From the NCBI RefSeq assembly GCF_000412635.1, contig NZ_ASTG01000007.1, positions 62,001 to 126,000 of the forward strand: DNA of 64,000 nucleotides, read 5' to 3'. The stretch's first letter is position 1, and each line of letters begins with the position of its first letter. This stretch comes from Sphingobium bisphenolivorans. Its GTDB lineage: Bacteria; Pseudomonadota; Alphaproteobacteria; Sphingomonadales; Sphingomonadaceae. Below, piece by piece: positions 49,163 through 57,187 of this stretch. A program made the position numbers and the translations under genes. The notes beneath the pieces are model-generated. The model saw only the letters and a program-made list of their open reading frames with translations. It made no database searches and was not told the origin of the DNA.

Positions 49163-49604
49163 CCTTCAGGATCTTGCCGGGGGTCTTGGGCGGCTCACCC
49201 TTCGGCAGGGCATCGACATGTTCCATGCCCGACGTCACTTCGCCCCAAACGGTATATTGGCCGTCGAGGAAGGTGGCGTCGTCGAAGCAGATGAAGAACT
49301 GGCTGTTCGCGCTGTTCGGGTTCGCCGCGCGCGCCATCGAGCAGACGCCGCGGACATGCGGTTCGCGGCTGAATTCCGCCTTCAGGTCAGGCTTGTTCGG
49401 ATGGCCGCCCATGCCGGTACCGGTCGGGTCGCCACCCTGCGCCATGAAGCCGGGGATGACGCGGTGGAACACGACGCCGTCATAAAAGCCTTCTTTCGCA
49501 TTTTCGACGATGCGCTCGACATGGCCGGGCGCCAGGTCGGGGCGCAGCTTGATGACGACATCGCCGCCGCTGTCGAGGCTGAGTGTCAGGGTTTCGTCGG
49601 CCAT
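49149..49604 (-). CDS. ppi: Cyclophilin-type peptidyl-prolyl isomerase
   Basis: A single cyclophilin domain of 151 residues without a signal peptide, so cytoplasmic. Motifs are FYDGVVFHRVIPGFMAQGGD (catalytic Arg and His), SMARAANPNSANSQFFICFD and FLDGQYTVWGEV (Trp ligand region). It is convergent with the lipoprotein gene, overlapping by 14 bases, and divergent from mgtE. Confidence 0.94.
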   Translation of the reverse strand: MADETLTLSLDSGGDVVIKLRPDLAPGHVERIVENAKEGFYDGVVFHRVIPGFMAQGGDPTGTGMGGHPNKPDLKAEFSREPHVRGVCSMARAANPNSANSQFFICFDDATFLDGQYTVWGEVTSGMEHVDALPKGEPPKTPGKILKATVS

Positions 49605-49761
49605 GGGAATCCTCTCTTTCGAAGAACGCAGGGGAAAGACCGCTCATATAGAGCGTTGGGGCAGGGATGGAAGCGCCTCGTCAACCGACGGGGCATTGCA
49701 TTTATCCCTTCGATCGGCAAAAGCAGCCAAATGTTACAGGAACCGGACAGTAGGGGACGCG

Positions 49762-51201
49762 ATGAGCGAACGAGCCGATGCGGCCGAACCCCGGCCGGAC
49801 GATCTGGATATTGACGACGCCGCTGTCGTAGAGGCCGAATCCCGCCATGACGAGGATGACCGGCTGAAGCCCGAATTTGTCGATGCCGTGCTCGACGCTG
49901 TCGAAGCAGATGAGCGCGACCGCGCGCGCGAGCTGGTATCCCCGCTCCATCCGGCGGACATTGCGGACCTGCTGGAACTGACGCCTTCTGACAGGCGCGG
50001 CGCGGTCGCGGCCGCACTCGGCGATCTTGTCGGCGCTGAGGTGCTGTCGGAACTAAACGACTATGTGCGCGACGACCTGCTCGATGCCCTGGCGCCCGAG
50101 CAGGTGGCGGAGTTCGCGGCGGAACTCGACACCGACGATGCGGTCGCCATTATCGAGGATATGGAGGAGGCCGATCAGCAGGCAGTCCTCGACGCTATGG
50201 AGCCGGAGGACCGCGCCGCGATCGAAAGCGCGCTGTCCTACCCCGAGGAGTCCGCCGGCCGCCTGATGCAGCGCGATCTGGTCGCGGTGCCGGAACATAT
50301 GACGGTCGGGCAGGTGATCGACTATCTGCGCGACAATCGCGACCTTACCACCGATTTCTGGGAAATCTTCGTCGTCGATGAGGCGCATAAGCCGATCGGG
50401 ACCTGCCAGCTCAGCTGGATCCTGACCTGCCCGCGCGCGGTTGCGATGGCGGACCTGATGAAGCGCGAACAGACGCTGATCCCGGTCGACATGGACCAGG
50501 AGGAGGTGGCGCTGCGCTTCCAGAAATATGCGCTGATCTCGGCGGCCGTCGTGGACGGCACCGGCCGGCTGGTCGGCATGATCACGGTCGACGATATCGT
50601 CCACATCATCTCCGAGGAAGCGGGCGAGGATATATTGCGCCTGTCGGGTGCGGGTGAAGGCGACATCAACGAGCCGGTGATCGACAGCTATCGCGCGCGG
50701 GTGCGCTGGCTGCTCACCAATTTGCTGACGGCGCTGGTCGCCTCCACCATCATCGGCATTTTCGAAGGCACGATCGAGAAGATGGTGGCGCTCGCCACCC
50801 TGATGCCGATCGTCGCGGGCGTCGGCGGCAATGCGGGGAGCCAGACGATGGCGGTGACCGTGCGCGCGCTCGCCACCAACCAGATTACCGGGACCAACGC
50901 CCGCCGCAGCATCCTGCGCGAGATACGGGTGGCGCTGCTCAACGGCTGTACCGTCGCCGTGGTGCTGGGGATCGGGGTGGGGCTTGTCTTCCACAATGTG
51001 CAACTGGGCGGCGTGATCGCGGCGGCGATGATGACAAATATCGTGACGGCGGGGCTGGCCGGCGCTGCGGTGCCGCTGGCCTTCGACCGCATGAACCTGG
51101 ACCCGGCGGTCGCTTCTTCGATCTTCGTGACGATGATCACCGACTCGATGGGCTTCTTCGCTTTCCTCGGGCTGGCGACGCTGACGGGATTGACTGGCTG
51201 A
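49762..51201 (+). CDS. mgtE: Magnesium transporter MgtE
   Basis: A Mg2+ channel/transporter. The 479-residue protein has a cytoplasmic N domain (about 40-150, helical repeats LAPEQVAEFAAELDTDDAVA) and a pair of CBS domains (about 160-280, VPEHMTVGQVIDYLRDN and VDGTGRLVGMITVDDIVHII). Five membrane helices follow, containing MPIVAGVGGNAGSQTMAVTV and FVTMITDSMGFFAFLGLA. The ATG at 49762 follows GGGGA; the open frame upstream is not conserved. DUF1489 follows 22 bases later. Confidence 0.95.
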   Translation: MSERADAAEPRPDDLDIDDAAVVEAESRHDEDDRLKPEFVDAVLDAVEADERDRARELVSPLHPADIADLLELTPSDRRGAVAAALGDLVGAEVLSELNDYVRDDLLDALAPEQVAEFAAELDTDDAVAIIEDMEEADQQAVLDAMEPEDRAAIESALSYPEESAGRLMQRDLVAVPEHMTVGQVIDYLRDNRDLTTDFWEIFVVDEAHKPIGTCQLSWILTCPRAVAMADLMKREQTLIPVDMDQEEVALRFQKYALISAAVVDGTGRLVGMITVDDIVHIISEEAGEDILRLSGAGEGDINEPVIDSYRARVRWLLTNLLTALVASTIIGIFEGTIEKMVALATLMPIVAGVGGNAGSQTMAVTVRALATNQITGTNARRSILREIRVALLNGCTVAVVLGIGVGLVFHNVQLGGVIAAAMMTNIVTAGLAGAAVPLAFDRMNLDPAVASSIFVTMITDSMGFFAFLGLATLTGLTG

Positions 51202-51223
51202 GGGGCACGCCCATCTAAACGGC

Positions 51224-51622
51224 ATGCCGCTCCATATCACCAAGATCGCTTTCCAGAGCGAAAGCCCTGCAAGTCTGAAGGCGTGGCTCGAAAGCCATGC
51301 GGACGAGGCGCGGCTCACGACGCGCTATCTGCCGAAGCGGGTGGAGGAGATGGCGGGCGGATCGCTTTACTGGATCCACGGGCATCAGCTGGTCGGGCGC
51401 AGTCCGCTGCTGGGCTTTCAGGAGACGGGGCAGGGGCGCTACTGGATCAGGTTGGAGCCGCGGCTGATCGCCGTGCGCGGGAGCCCCAAGCGGGCGCATC
51501 AGGGCTGGCGCTATCTGGAGGAGGCCGACGCGCCGCCGGACCTTGGCGCCGGGGAGGTGGATGATCTGGCGGCGATGCCGACCGCTCTGTTGGGCGAGCT
51601 TTCCCGGCTGGGGTTGATTTGA
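51224..51622 (+). CDS. DUF1489 family protein
   Basis: A 132-residue protein matching DUF1489 over its length: MPLHITKIAFQSESPASLKA, TRYLPKRVEEMAGGSLYWIH, RSPLLGFQETGQGRYWIRLE, PKRAHQGWRYLEEADAPPDL. These are conserved cytoplasmic alphaproteobacterial proteins of unknown function. It lies 22 bases downstream of mgtE and probably shares its transcript, and is convergent with udgX. Confidence 0.88.
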   Translation: MPLHITKIAFQSESPASLKAWLESHADEARLTTRYLPKRVEEMAGGSLYWIHGHQLVGRSPLLGFQETGQGRYWIRLEPRLIAVRGSPKRAHQGWRYLEEADAPPDLGAGEVDDLAAMPTALLGELSRLGLI

Positions 51623-51654
51623 GGATGCCTCGTCGCGCCTGGGCCCCCCTGCGC

Positions 51655-53055
51655 TTATGCTAGATTCCTCATCCGTTCGCCAATTTCCTTTAGTTCGCTA
51701 ACGAAGCGTTGGCGCTCCTTTGCTTTCCGAGCTTCATCCGGCATCCGGAGCAGGAAGCTGGGATGCACTGTCACCCACCCCTGAGCGCCGCTCTCCAGCG
51801 CGATCGGAGTGCCGCGCGTACGGCCGATCGTCACCGTTTTGCCCAGCAGCGAGCGAGCGGCGGTCGCTCCCAGCGCGACGATGATGCGCGGCTGTAGCAG
51901 GTCCAGCTCTTGCGTGAGCCACCAACGACAGGCCTGAATTTCCGGCGTTTCCGGTGTTTGATGGATGCGCCGCTTGCCGCGCCGCTCATGCTTGAAATGC
52001 TTGACCGCATTGGTGACATAGGTCTGCCGCCGATCGATGCCCGCCTCCTCCAGCGCCCGGTCGAACAGCTGACCTGCGGGACCGACGAAGGGACGGCCGG
52101 CCAAATCCTCCTGATCACCGGGCTGCTCGCCGATGAAGAGCAAAGGCGCATCGATCGGCCCTTCGCCGAACACCGTCTGCGTCGTGTCCCGGTAGAGCGG
52201 ACAGCGCGTGCAGCCCATCGCCTCCTCGCGCAGCGCCGCCCATGTGGCAGTTGCGTTGCTTGGGCGGGCAGGCGGCTTGGCGGGCGCGGCGATCATGGCA
52301 GCCTCCCGTGCCTGCGCGCCCGCGACCAGTTCGGGGATAAGCGCGGCTTCGGGCAGGTTGCGCCAATATTTGCGCGGCATCTCCGAGAGCATGGCGCCGA
52401 TCTTGAGCCGCGCGGGATTGAAGATGGATGCATAATAGCTTTTCCAGATCTGCTCGACCGGATCGTCCGCAGGTGCGTCCTGCGCGCTGGCGCCCGGCCC
52501 CTCCGTCAACGTCTCTCCGTCCCAATGGATGCTGAGTTCCGGCGTCAAGATCGACCAGTGCATCGAGGCGAAGCGGCGCATGAAGAAGCTCGCATTGACG
52601 CGGACGATATGATGATCCGGCTCGAACCAGGCGACGTAGCGGGGGCCTGTTTCATCCTCCAGTTCGCGGAAGCGGACGAAGGCGCGCATCTTGTGAATGT
52701 CGCGGCGAACCGCACTGGCGAGCATCTCCACCCGCCGCAGTAGCGGATCGGCCTTGTCCTCCAACCTGCCCGGGCGTTCCCGCACCCGCAGCAGCAGGGC
52801 GTAGAGCAAGGCGAAGCGTTCAGGATCGCGGTGCAGGATCGCGCTTTCCGCGAGGTTAAGAAAGGGGCGGGGCACCGAAAAGCCGCCGCTGCCCGAAGGA
52901 GGCGGCGGCGGCAGATCGGTGGCGAACAGATCGCTCTCGTCCGGTCCTGCCGTCCACATGATGTCCGCGGGATCGACACCGGCGAGGGCAAAGGCGCGAG
53001 CCACCTCGCGCCACCCCTCGAAATCGTCCGGGGCGCTTAATCGCCCGCGATACAT
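51655..53055 (-). CDS. udgX: UdgX-type uracil-DNA glycosylase fused to DUF4130-like N-terminus
   Basis: A 466-residue fusion. Residues 1-255 resemble DUF4130 (TIGR03915), a domain found with radical-SAM DNA-repair proteins. Residues 270-466 are a family-4-like uracil-DNA glycosylase of the UdgX type. It has CTRC (282-285), GEQPGDQEDLAGRPFVGPAG (309-328), the R-loop KRRIH (361-365) whose His365 would form the covalent uracil link, and HPSFLLR (431-437). Only three cysteines are present (282, 285, 376), so the fourth Fe-S ligand is not evident. It starts 5 bases after hemerythrin. In other UdgX proteins the covalent capture of uracil-DNA is established; here it follows from KRRIH. Confidence 0.93.
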   Translation of the reverse strand: MYRGRLSAPDDFEGWREVARAFALAGVDPADIMWTAGPDESDLFATDLPPPPPSGSGGFSVPRPFLNLAESAILHRDPERFALLYALLLRVRERPGRLEDKADPLLRRVEMLASAVRRDIHKMRAFVRFRELEDETGPRYVAWFEPDHHIVRVNASFFMRRFASMHWSILTPELSIHWDGETLTEGPGASAQDAPADDPVEQIWKSYYASIFNPARLKIGAMLSEMPRKYWRNLPEAALIPELVAGAQAREAAMIAAPAKPPARPSNATATWAALREEAMGCTRCPLYRDTTQTVFGEGPIDAPLLFIGEQPGDQEDLAGRPFVGPAGQLFDRALEEAGIDRRQTYVTNAVKHFKHERRGKRRIHQTPETPEIQACRWWLTQELDLLQPRIIVALGATAARSLLGKTVTIGRTRGTPIALESGAQGWVTVHPSFLLRMPDEARKAKERQRFVSELKEIGERMRNLA

Positions 53056-53060
53056 GCTGC

Positions 53061-53525
53061 CTATTCCGCCGCTTCGGCGCGCTGGATCTCGGCGGGCTTG
53101 CGCTTGGCGAAGAGCGCGGCCAGCTTCTGCTCCTCCTCGTCCGACAGCTCCTCGGCCGCGTCGGGGAACATTTCCTCCTCCTCTTCATCGATATGATGGA
53201 GGTAGCGCTTCTTCAAATTCGCAAAGGTTTCGCGCCATTTATCGCTGTTGAAGGGGAGATCGGCCATTTCCTCGAAATAATCGTCGATTTCCTTATGCTC
53301 GGATACGCTGTGCTGCGCATCCTCGCGCAGGTCCGGGCGCGCGAGCATCGTCGCGTAGAGGGTTTCCTCCTCCGCGGCGGCGTGGGCCGTTACCTCGATC
53401 CGGAACTGCTCGAACAGCTTTTGCAACTGCTCGGCGTCGCCTTCGGCTTCAGCCATTTGGGCGAAAAGCCGTCGGTGCAGATCATGATCCTGTTTGAGGC
53501 GGTCGAAAATCGTCGCATCGGCCAT
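53061..53525 (-). CDS. Hemerythrin HHE domain protein
   Basis: A 154-residue HHE-type hemerythrin, a four-helix di-iron protein for O2, NO or iron handling. Candidate ligands are HDLHRRLF near the start (H14, H17), VTAHAAAEEETL, HSVSEHKEIDDYFEEM and YLHHIDEEEEEMF, in the order of bacterial hemerythrins. The C-terminus is charged. AGGAGG lies 9 bases before the ATG at 53525. Only 5 bases separate it from udgX, so the two are almost certainly cotranscribed. This puts an iron/oxygen protein directly before a Fe-S DNA-repair enzyme. Confidence 0.92.
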   Translation of the reverse strand: MADATIFDRLKQDHDLHRRLFAQMAEAEGDAEQLQKLFEQFRIEVTAHAAAEEETLYATMLARPDLREDAQHSVSEHKEIDDYFEEMADLPFNSDKWRETFANLKKRYLHHIDEEEEEMFPDAAEELSDEEEQKLAALFAKRKPAEIQRAEAAE

Positions 53526-53587
53526 AGTCGTCTTCCTCCTTGTCGGAGACAGGAAACGACAGCAGGGCTGATTTGTGTCCCTGGCGT

Positions 53588-53902
53588 TCAGCCGAACAGG
53601 GCGCGAAAGATGATCGCAAGCGGAAGCCAGAGCATTCCGCCGATAATCGTCCAGGCCCAAAGCTGGAAAAGATCGCGGCGGAAGCGCAGCGCCAGACCCT
53701 GGGCCGACAAGCCGCTGTGATCGAGCATCTCCCAGCGTCGCTCAAGGCCCCGTGCCGCTACGGCAAAGCCGCCGATCGCGACGATCACGCCCAAGTGCAG
53801 CACCAGCGATCCGCCGGTTTTCGCGACGATCACGATCTGGAGCAGGCAGAACACGACCAGGGCGGCGGCAAGATGCGAACTCATCCGCTTGGCATGGGCC
53901 AT
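53588..53902 (-). CDS. Hypothetical small membrane protein
   Basis: A 104-residue protein with three hydrophobic helices (about 10-28 LAAALVVFCLLQIVIVAKT, 32-48 LVLHLGVIVAIGGFAVAA and 81-101 WTIIGGMLWLPLAIIFRALFG). A basic amphipathic loop lies between them (ERRWEMLDHSG, LRFRRDLF). The ATG at 53902 follows AAGGGCGG; the frame continues upstream without support. I do not recognise it. It lies between the radical-SAM gene (116 bases upstream) and hemerythrin (62 bases downstream), all on one strand. Confidence 0.7.
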   Translation of the reverse strand: MAHAKRMSSHLAAALVVFCLLQIVIVAKTGGSLVLHLGVIVAIGGFAVAARGLERRWEMLDHSGLSAQGLALRFRRDLFQLWAWTIIGGMLWLPLAIIFRALFG

Positions 53903-54018
53903 CTGGCCGCCCTTCAAAGCGCTATTATTCACCGTTGCCGCCAAAAGTCCCGCCTGTCGCACCGCGATAGGAGGAAAACATGAACCGATGGTTCGTTCAA
54001 CGGCAAAATGCGGGGCGA

Positions 54019-55269
54019 TCATTGAAAAAGTTCAAGCTGCGCCGGGGGTGGTGTCAGCAGGCGGCGCAGATCGACTCGATCGGTCAATTGGCCGGGCCGC
54101 CAGTCACTCGCGACGAGGAAGGGGCGCAGCTTTGCAATCGAACTGGTGAGCCGGCCCACATCATCGAGCCGCAGCCGGCGATGGCGGCGACTGGCGACGA
54201 TGCGGTCGACCGCCTTGACGCCAAGCCCCGGCACGCGCAGCAACATTTCGCGCGGCGCGCGGTTGACGTCGACCGGGAACCCCTCCCGATGCCGCAGCGC
54301 CCAGGCGAGCTTGGGATCGATGTCGAGCGGCAGGCAGCCGGTGTCCGGATCGGTGGCGCTGTCCAGTTCGTTTGCCGAATAGCCGTAAAAGCGCATCATC
54401 CAGTCAGATTGATAGAGCCGGTGTTCGCGCATCAGCGGCGGGCGCTTCAGCGGCAGTACGCTGCTCGGCGATGGGATTGGGGAAAAGGCGCTGTAATAGA
54501 CGCGCCGCAGCCGGTGCCGGTCATAGAGCCGGCTCGCCCGTCCGATGATCGCCCGGTCATCCGCGCCATCGGCTCCAACGATCATCTGCGTTGACTGTCC
54601 GGCGGGCGCGAAGCGGGGCGCATGACGATAGCGGCGCCGCGCATCGCTGCCGTCCTCGATCGCACTGCGCATGTCCGCCATCGCCGTTTCGATGCGGCCT
54701 CCATGTTTCTCCGGGGCCAGCCGCTTCAGGCCCTGCTCAGTCGGCAGTTCGACATTGATCGACAGCCGGTCGGCATAGAGGCCCGCCTGCCGTGCCAGTT
54801 CCGGATCGGCATCCGGGATAGTCTTCAAATGAATATAGCCGCGGAAATCATGATCCTCGCGCAGGCTGCGGGCGACCTCCACCAGCTGTTCCATCGTATA
54901 GTCGGACGATCGGATGATACCGGACGAAAGAAACAGGCCCTCGATATAGTTGCGGCGGTAGAAGCTCAGCGTCAGATCGACCACTTCACGAACCGTGAAG
55001 CGCGCCCGCCGCACATCGCTTGACCGGCGGTTGATGCAATAATGGCAGTCGAAGATGCAGCTGTTGGTTAGCAGGATCTTGAGCAGCGAGATGCAGCGGC
55101 CATCGGGGGCGTAGGCGTGGCAAATGCCCATGCCCTCGGTCGAACCAATCCCGCCCTTCTTGCCCGAGGCGCTATCGCGCTTCGAGGTTCCGGATGACGC
55201 ACAGCTTGCATCATATTTAGCGGCGTCGGCGAGGATTTCGAGCTTCTGACGAACGGAAAGAACAGCCAT
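54019..55269 (-). CDS. Putative DNA modification/repair radical SAM protein
   Basis: A 416-residue radical-SAM enzyme of the TIGR03916 type, which occurs with UdgX/DUF4130 genes. The 4Fe-4S motif CIFDCHYC supplies C71, C75 and C78. ISLLKILLTNS precedes it and INVELPTEQGLKRLAPEKHG matches the family core. Residues 335-375 form a helix-hairpin-helix DNA-binding segment (VNRAPREMLLRVPGLGVKAV DRIVASRR, written here in parts). The last residues, QLELFQ (411-416), look like a bacterial sliding-clamp-binding motif. Its reaction is not known in the family. It is the first of four leftward genes with udgX, although two small genes intervene. Confidence 0.92.
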   Translation of the reverse strand: MAVLSVRQKLEILADAAKYDASCASSGTSKRDSASGKKGGIGSTEGMGICHAYAPDGRCISLLKILLTNSCIFDCHYCINRRSSDVRRARFTVREVVDLTLSFYRRNYIEGLFLSSGIIRSSDYTMEQLVEVARSLREDHDFRGYIHLKTIPDADPELARQAGLYADRLSINVELPTEQGLKRLAPEKHGGRIETAMADMRSAIEDGSDARRRYRHAPRFAPAGQSTQMIVGADGADDRAIIGRASRLYDRHRLRRVYYSAFSPIPSPSSVLPLKRPPLMREHRLYQSDWMMRFYGYSANELDSATDPDTGCLPLDIDPKLAWALRHREGFPVDVNRAPREMLLRVPGLGVKAVDRIVASRRHRRLRLDDVGRLTSSIAKLRPFLVASDWRPGQLTDRVDLRRLLTPPPAQLELFQ

Positions 55270-55312
55270 AATCGTTCATGATATGTTCTTAGCGGGCCCG
55301 CGTCCAGTGCTT

Positions 55313-56071
55313 TCATTCGCGCCAGCTCGGATCGGTGCGGTCAATCAGCCGCACCATCGCGTCAAAATCCGGCACGCCGGGGCCGGTGGGCAGCTGCACG
55401 CCGCTAAGGTCACGCTGATGGACGGCGATGACCTCCGGCGGAACTTCGACGGGCGTACCGGCAGCGCCGGTCATGACCTGAATCTCGCAGGCCCGCTGTA
55501 ACATCCAATGGGTTAGGAAGGCCTGCGGAAGAGTCTCGGCCATCACCAGCGTGCCATGATTGCGCAGGAACATGACGCGATGCTCGCCGAGATTCGCGAT
55601 CAGCCTTTCGCCCTCGTCGGCCCGAATCGTGACGCCTTCAAAATCATGGTAGGCGACCCGCCCGATGAAGGCGGCGGCGTAGAAGTTCGTCGGCTGCAGC
55701 CCCTCCCGCGTGGCGCTGACGGCCATGCCGGCCGTTGTGTGCGTGTGGATGACGCAGTGGGCGTCGGGCAGATGGCGGTGGAAGACGCTGTGCTGGGTAA
55801 AGCCCGCGCGGTTCACCGGATATCGGCTGTCGTCCAGTATCTGGCCGTCGATGTCGATCTTCACCAGATTGGATGCCGTCACCTCGCTGTAGAGCAGCCC
55901 GAAAGGGTTGATCAGAAAGGCATTTTCTTCATCCGGCACGCGCAGGGTGACGTGGTTGTATATCAGCTCGGACCAGCCCATATGGTCGAATATGCGGTAG
56001 CAGGCGGCCAACTGCTGCCGGGCCTGCCATTCATCCGCCGACATGCGGTCGTGGGGAGCGGGGGCTGCCAT
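55313..56071 (-). CDS. Class II aldolase/adducin family protein
   Basis: A 252-residue zinc aldolase-like protein. Zinc ligands lie in CVIHTHTTAGMAVSA (His-x-His) and FLRNHGTLVMAETLP. GWSELIYNHVTLRVPDEENA and FLINPFGLLYSEVTASNLVK give the N-terminal core. Family members act on fuculose-, ribulose- or methylthioribulose-phosphates or serve as decarboxylases, so the substrate is uncertain. It is separated by 43 bases from the radical-SAM gene on the same strand, so a shared transcript is possible. Confidence 0.9.
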   Translation of the reverse strand: MAAPAPHDRMSADEWQARQQLAACYRIFDHMGWSELIYNHVTLRVPDEENAFLINPFGLLYSEVTASNLVKIDIDGQILDDSRYPVNRAGFTQHSVFHRHLPDAHCVIHTHTTAGMAVSATREGLQPTNFYAAAFIGRVAYHDFEGVTIRADEGERLIANLGEHRVMFLRNHGTLVMAETLPQAFLTHWMLQRACEIQVMTGAAGTPVEVPPEVIAVHQRDLSGVQLPTGPGVPDFDAMVRLIDRTDPSWRE

Positions 56072-56295
56072 CGCGATCCTTCTCCTTTTTTCCAGAAGCG
56101 ACTATCCGCCCTGAATGTCCTTTTGTCGAGCCGGGCGGCTTCAGGGTTGAACTGTCGCGACTCTGCTGGTAGGGCGCGCCCCACACGGCGCAGGGCGACC
56201 TGCGACGACTCACCGCTATTATGTTCGGGTGGCCCGTCGGGAAGGGTGTTGTTTCCTGGCGAACCGTCCGGTTTCGACTGGAGTTTGACTGGCTT

Positions 56296-56502
56296 ATGCA
56301 AATCATCGTTCGCGACAACAATGTCGACCAGGCCCTGCGCGCGCTCAAGAAGAAGCTGCAGCGTGAGGGCGTGTATCGCGAGATGAAGCTGCGCCGCCAC
56401 TATGAGAAGCCGTCGGAAAAGCGCGCTCGTGAAAAGGCTGCCGCCGTTCGCCGCGCGCGCAAGCTGGAGCGCAAGCGCGCCGAGCGCGACGGCGTTCGTT
56501 AA
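56296..56502 (+). CDS. rpsU: 30S ribosomal protein S21
   Basis: A 68-residue, very basic ribosomal protein: [60 protein letters not shown]. This is full-length alphaproteobacterial S21. The ATG at 56296 lies behind TGGAG; an upstream frame is unlikely. It is divergent from the aldolase gene and precedes an FKBP gene. Confidence 0.97.
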   Translation: MQIIVRDNNVDQALRALKKKLQREGVYREMKLRRHYEKPSEKRAREKAAAVRRARKLERKRAERDGVR

Positions 56503-56515
56503 GAACATCCTTTTT

Positions 56516-56539
56516 CGGGACGGTCTGCCGATCGTCCCG
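56516..56539 (+). other. Hairpin between rpsU and the FKBP gene
   Basis: CGGGACG pairs with CGTCCCG around a 10-base loop, 13 bases past the rpsU stop codon. The T-run (TTTTT) lies before it rather than after, so it is not a standard terminator on this strand. It may separate the levels of rpsU and the downstream isomerase. Confidence 0.4.
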
Positions 56540-56580
56540 CTTACTACCAGATCACCCGCACCAATCTGCGAGGCATATGC

Positions 56581-57135
56581 ATGTCCACGACGGCTGTTCC
56601 CCTTCGTCCTATCGCCAAGGGGTCGCTGACGCGCCTCTGGATCGGTGTCGCTGCCGTGGCGCTTGCCGCTGCCGGCCTCGCTTGGGCTGGGCAGCGCAGC
56701 GTGGAAGCGTCGCCGGCCAGCTTCCTTGCCCAGAATGCGGGCGAGGATGGCGTGGTGACGACCGACTCGGGCTTGCAATATAAGGTTCTGTCGGAAGGCG
56801 CGGGGCCGAATCCGACTGCCGGTGACGTCGCGCTGGTCGGCTACAAGGGCACGCTGCTCGATGGCACGGTGTTCGATGAGAACCCGCAGACCGCGATGCC
56901 TGTCGATGGCGTTGTCCCGGGCTTTTCCGAAGGTCTGCAGAAGATGAAGAAGGGCGGCAAGTACCGCCTGTGGATCCCGCCGCAGCTCGGCTATGGCGAT
57001 CAGGCCGCTGGTCCGATCCCGGCCAATTCGGTGTTGGTCTTCGACGTCCAACTGCATGATTTCAAATCCAAGGCGGACATTATGCGCATGCAGCAAATGA
57101 TGCAGCAGGGTGCGGTCCCGCCCGCCGGGCACTGA
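56581..57135 (+). CDS. FKBP-type peptidyl-prolyl isomerase
   Basis: A 184-residue isomerase with an N-terminal membrane anchor or signal (about 20-36, WIGVAAVALAAAGLAWA) and one FKBP domain (about 60-160). GLQYKVLSEGAGPNPTAGD, VGYKGTLLDGTVFDENPQTA, VVPGFSEGLQKMKKGGKYRL and WIPPQLGYGDQ are the family blocks. The C-terminal tail is Met/Gln-rich (MRMQQMMQQGAVPP). Probably periplasmic. A terminator follows. Confidence 0.93.
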   Translation: MSTTAVPLRPIAKGSLTRLWIGVAAVALAAAGLAWAGQRSVEASPASFLAQNAGEDGVVTTDSGLQYKVLSEGAGPNPTAGDVALVGYKGTLLDGTVFDENPQTAMPVDGVVPGFSEGLQKMKKGGKYRLWIPPQLGYGDQAAGPIPANSVLVFDVQLHDFKSKADIMRMQQMMQQGAVPPAGH

Positions 57136-57160
57136 AATCCTGCTTTGTTGAGAGTGCGAA

Positions 57161-57186
57161 AGGCTCGGGGCTTCCCGGGCCTTTTT
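57161..57186. terminator. Terminator between the FKBP and AI-2E genes
   Basis: AGGCTCGGG pairs with CCCGGGCCT (one G-T wobble) around a four-base loop and is followed by TTTTT. It lies 25 bases after the FKBP stop and next to the stop of the convergent AI-2E gene. Confidence 0.88.
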
Positions 57187-57187
57187 C

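Noticed and set aside
53903..54022. Longer N-terminus of the small membrane protein
   Set aside because: The extension has no hydrophobic or conserved content, and the ribosome site AAGGGCGG lies directly before the ATG at 53902.
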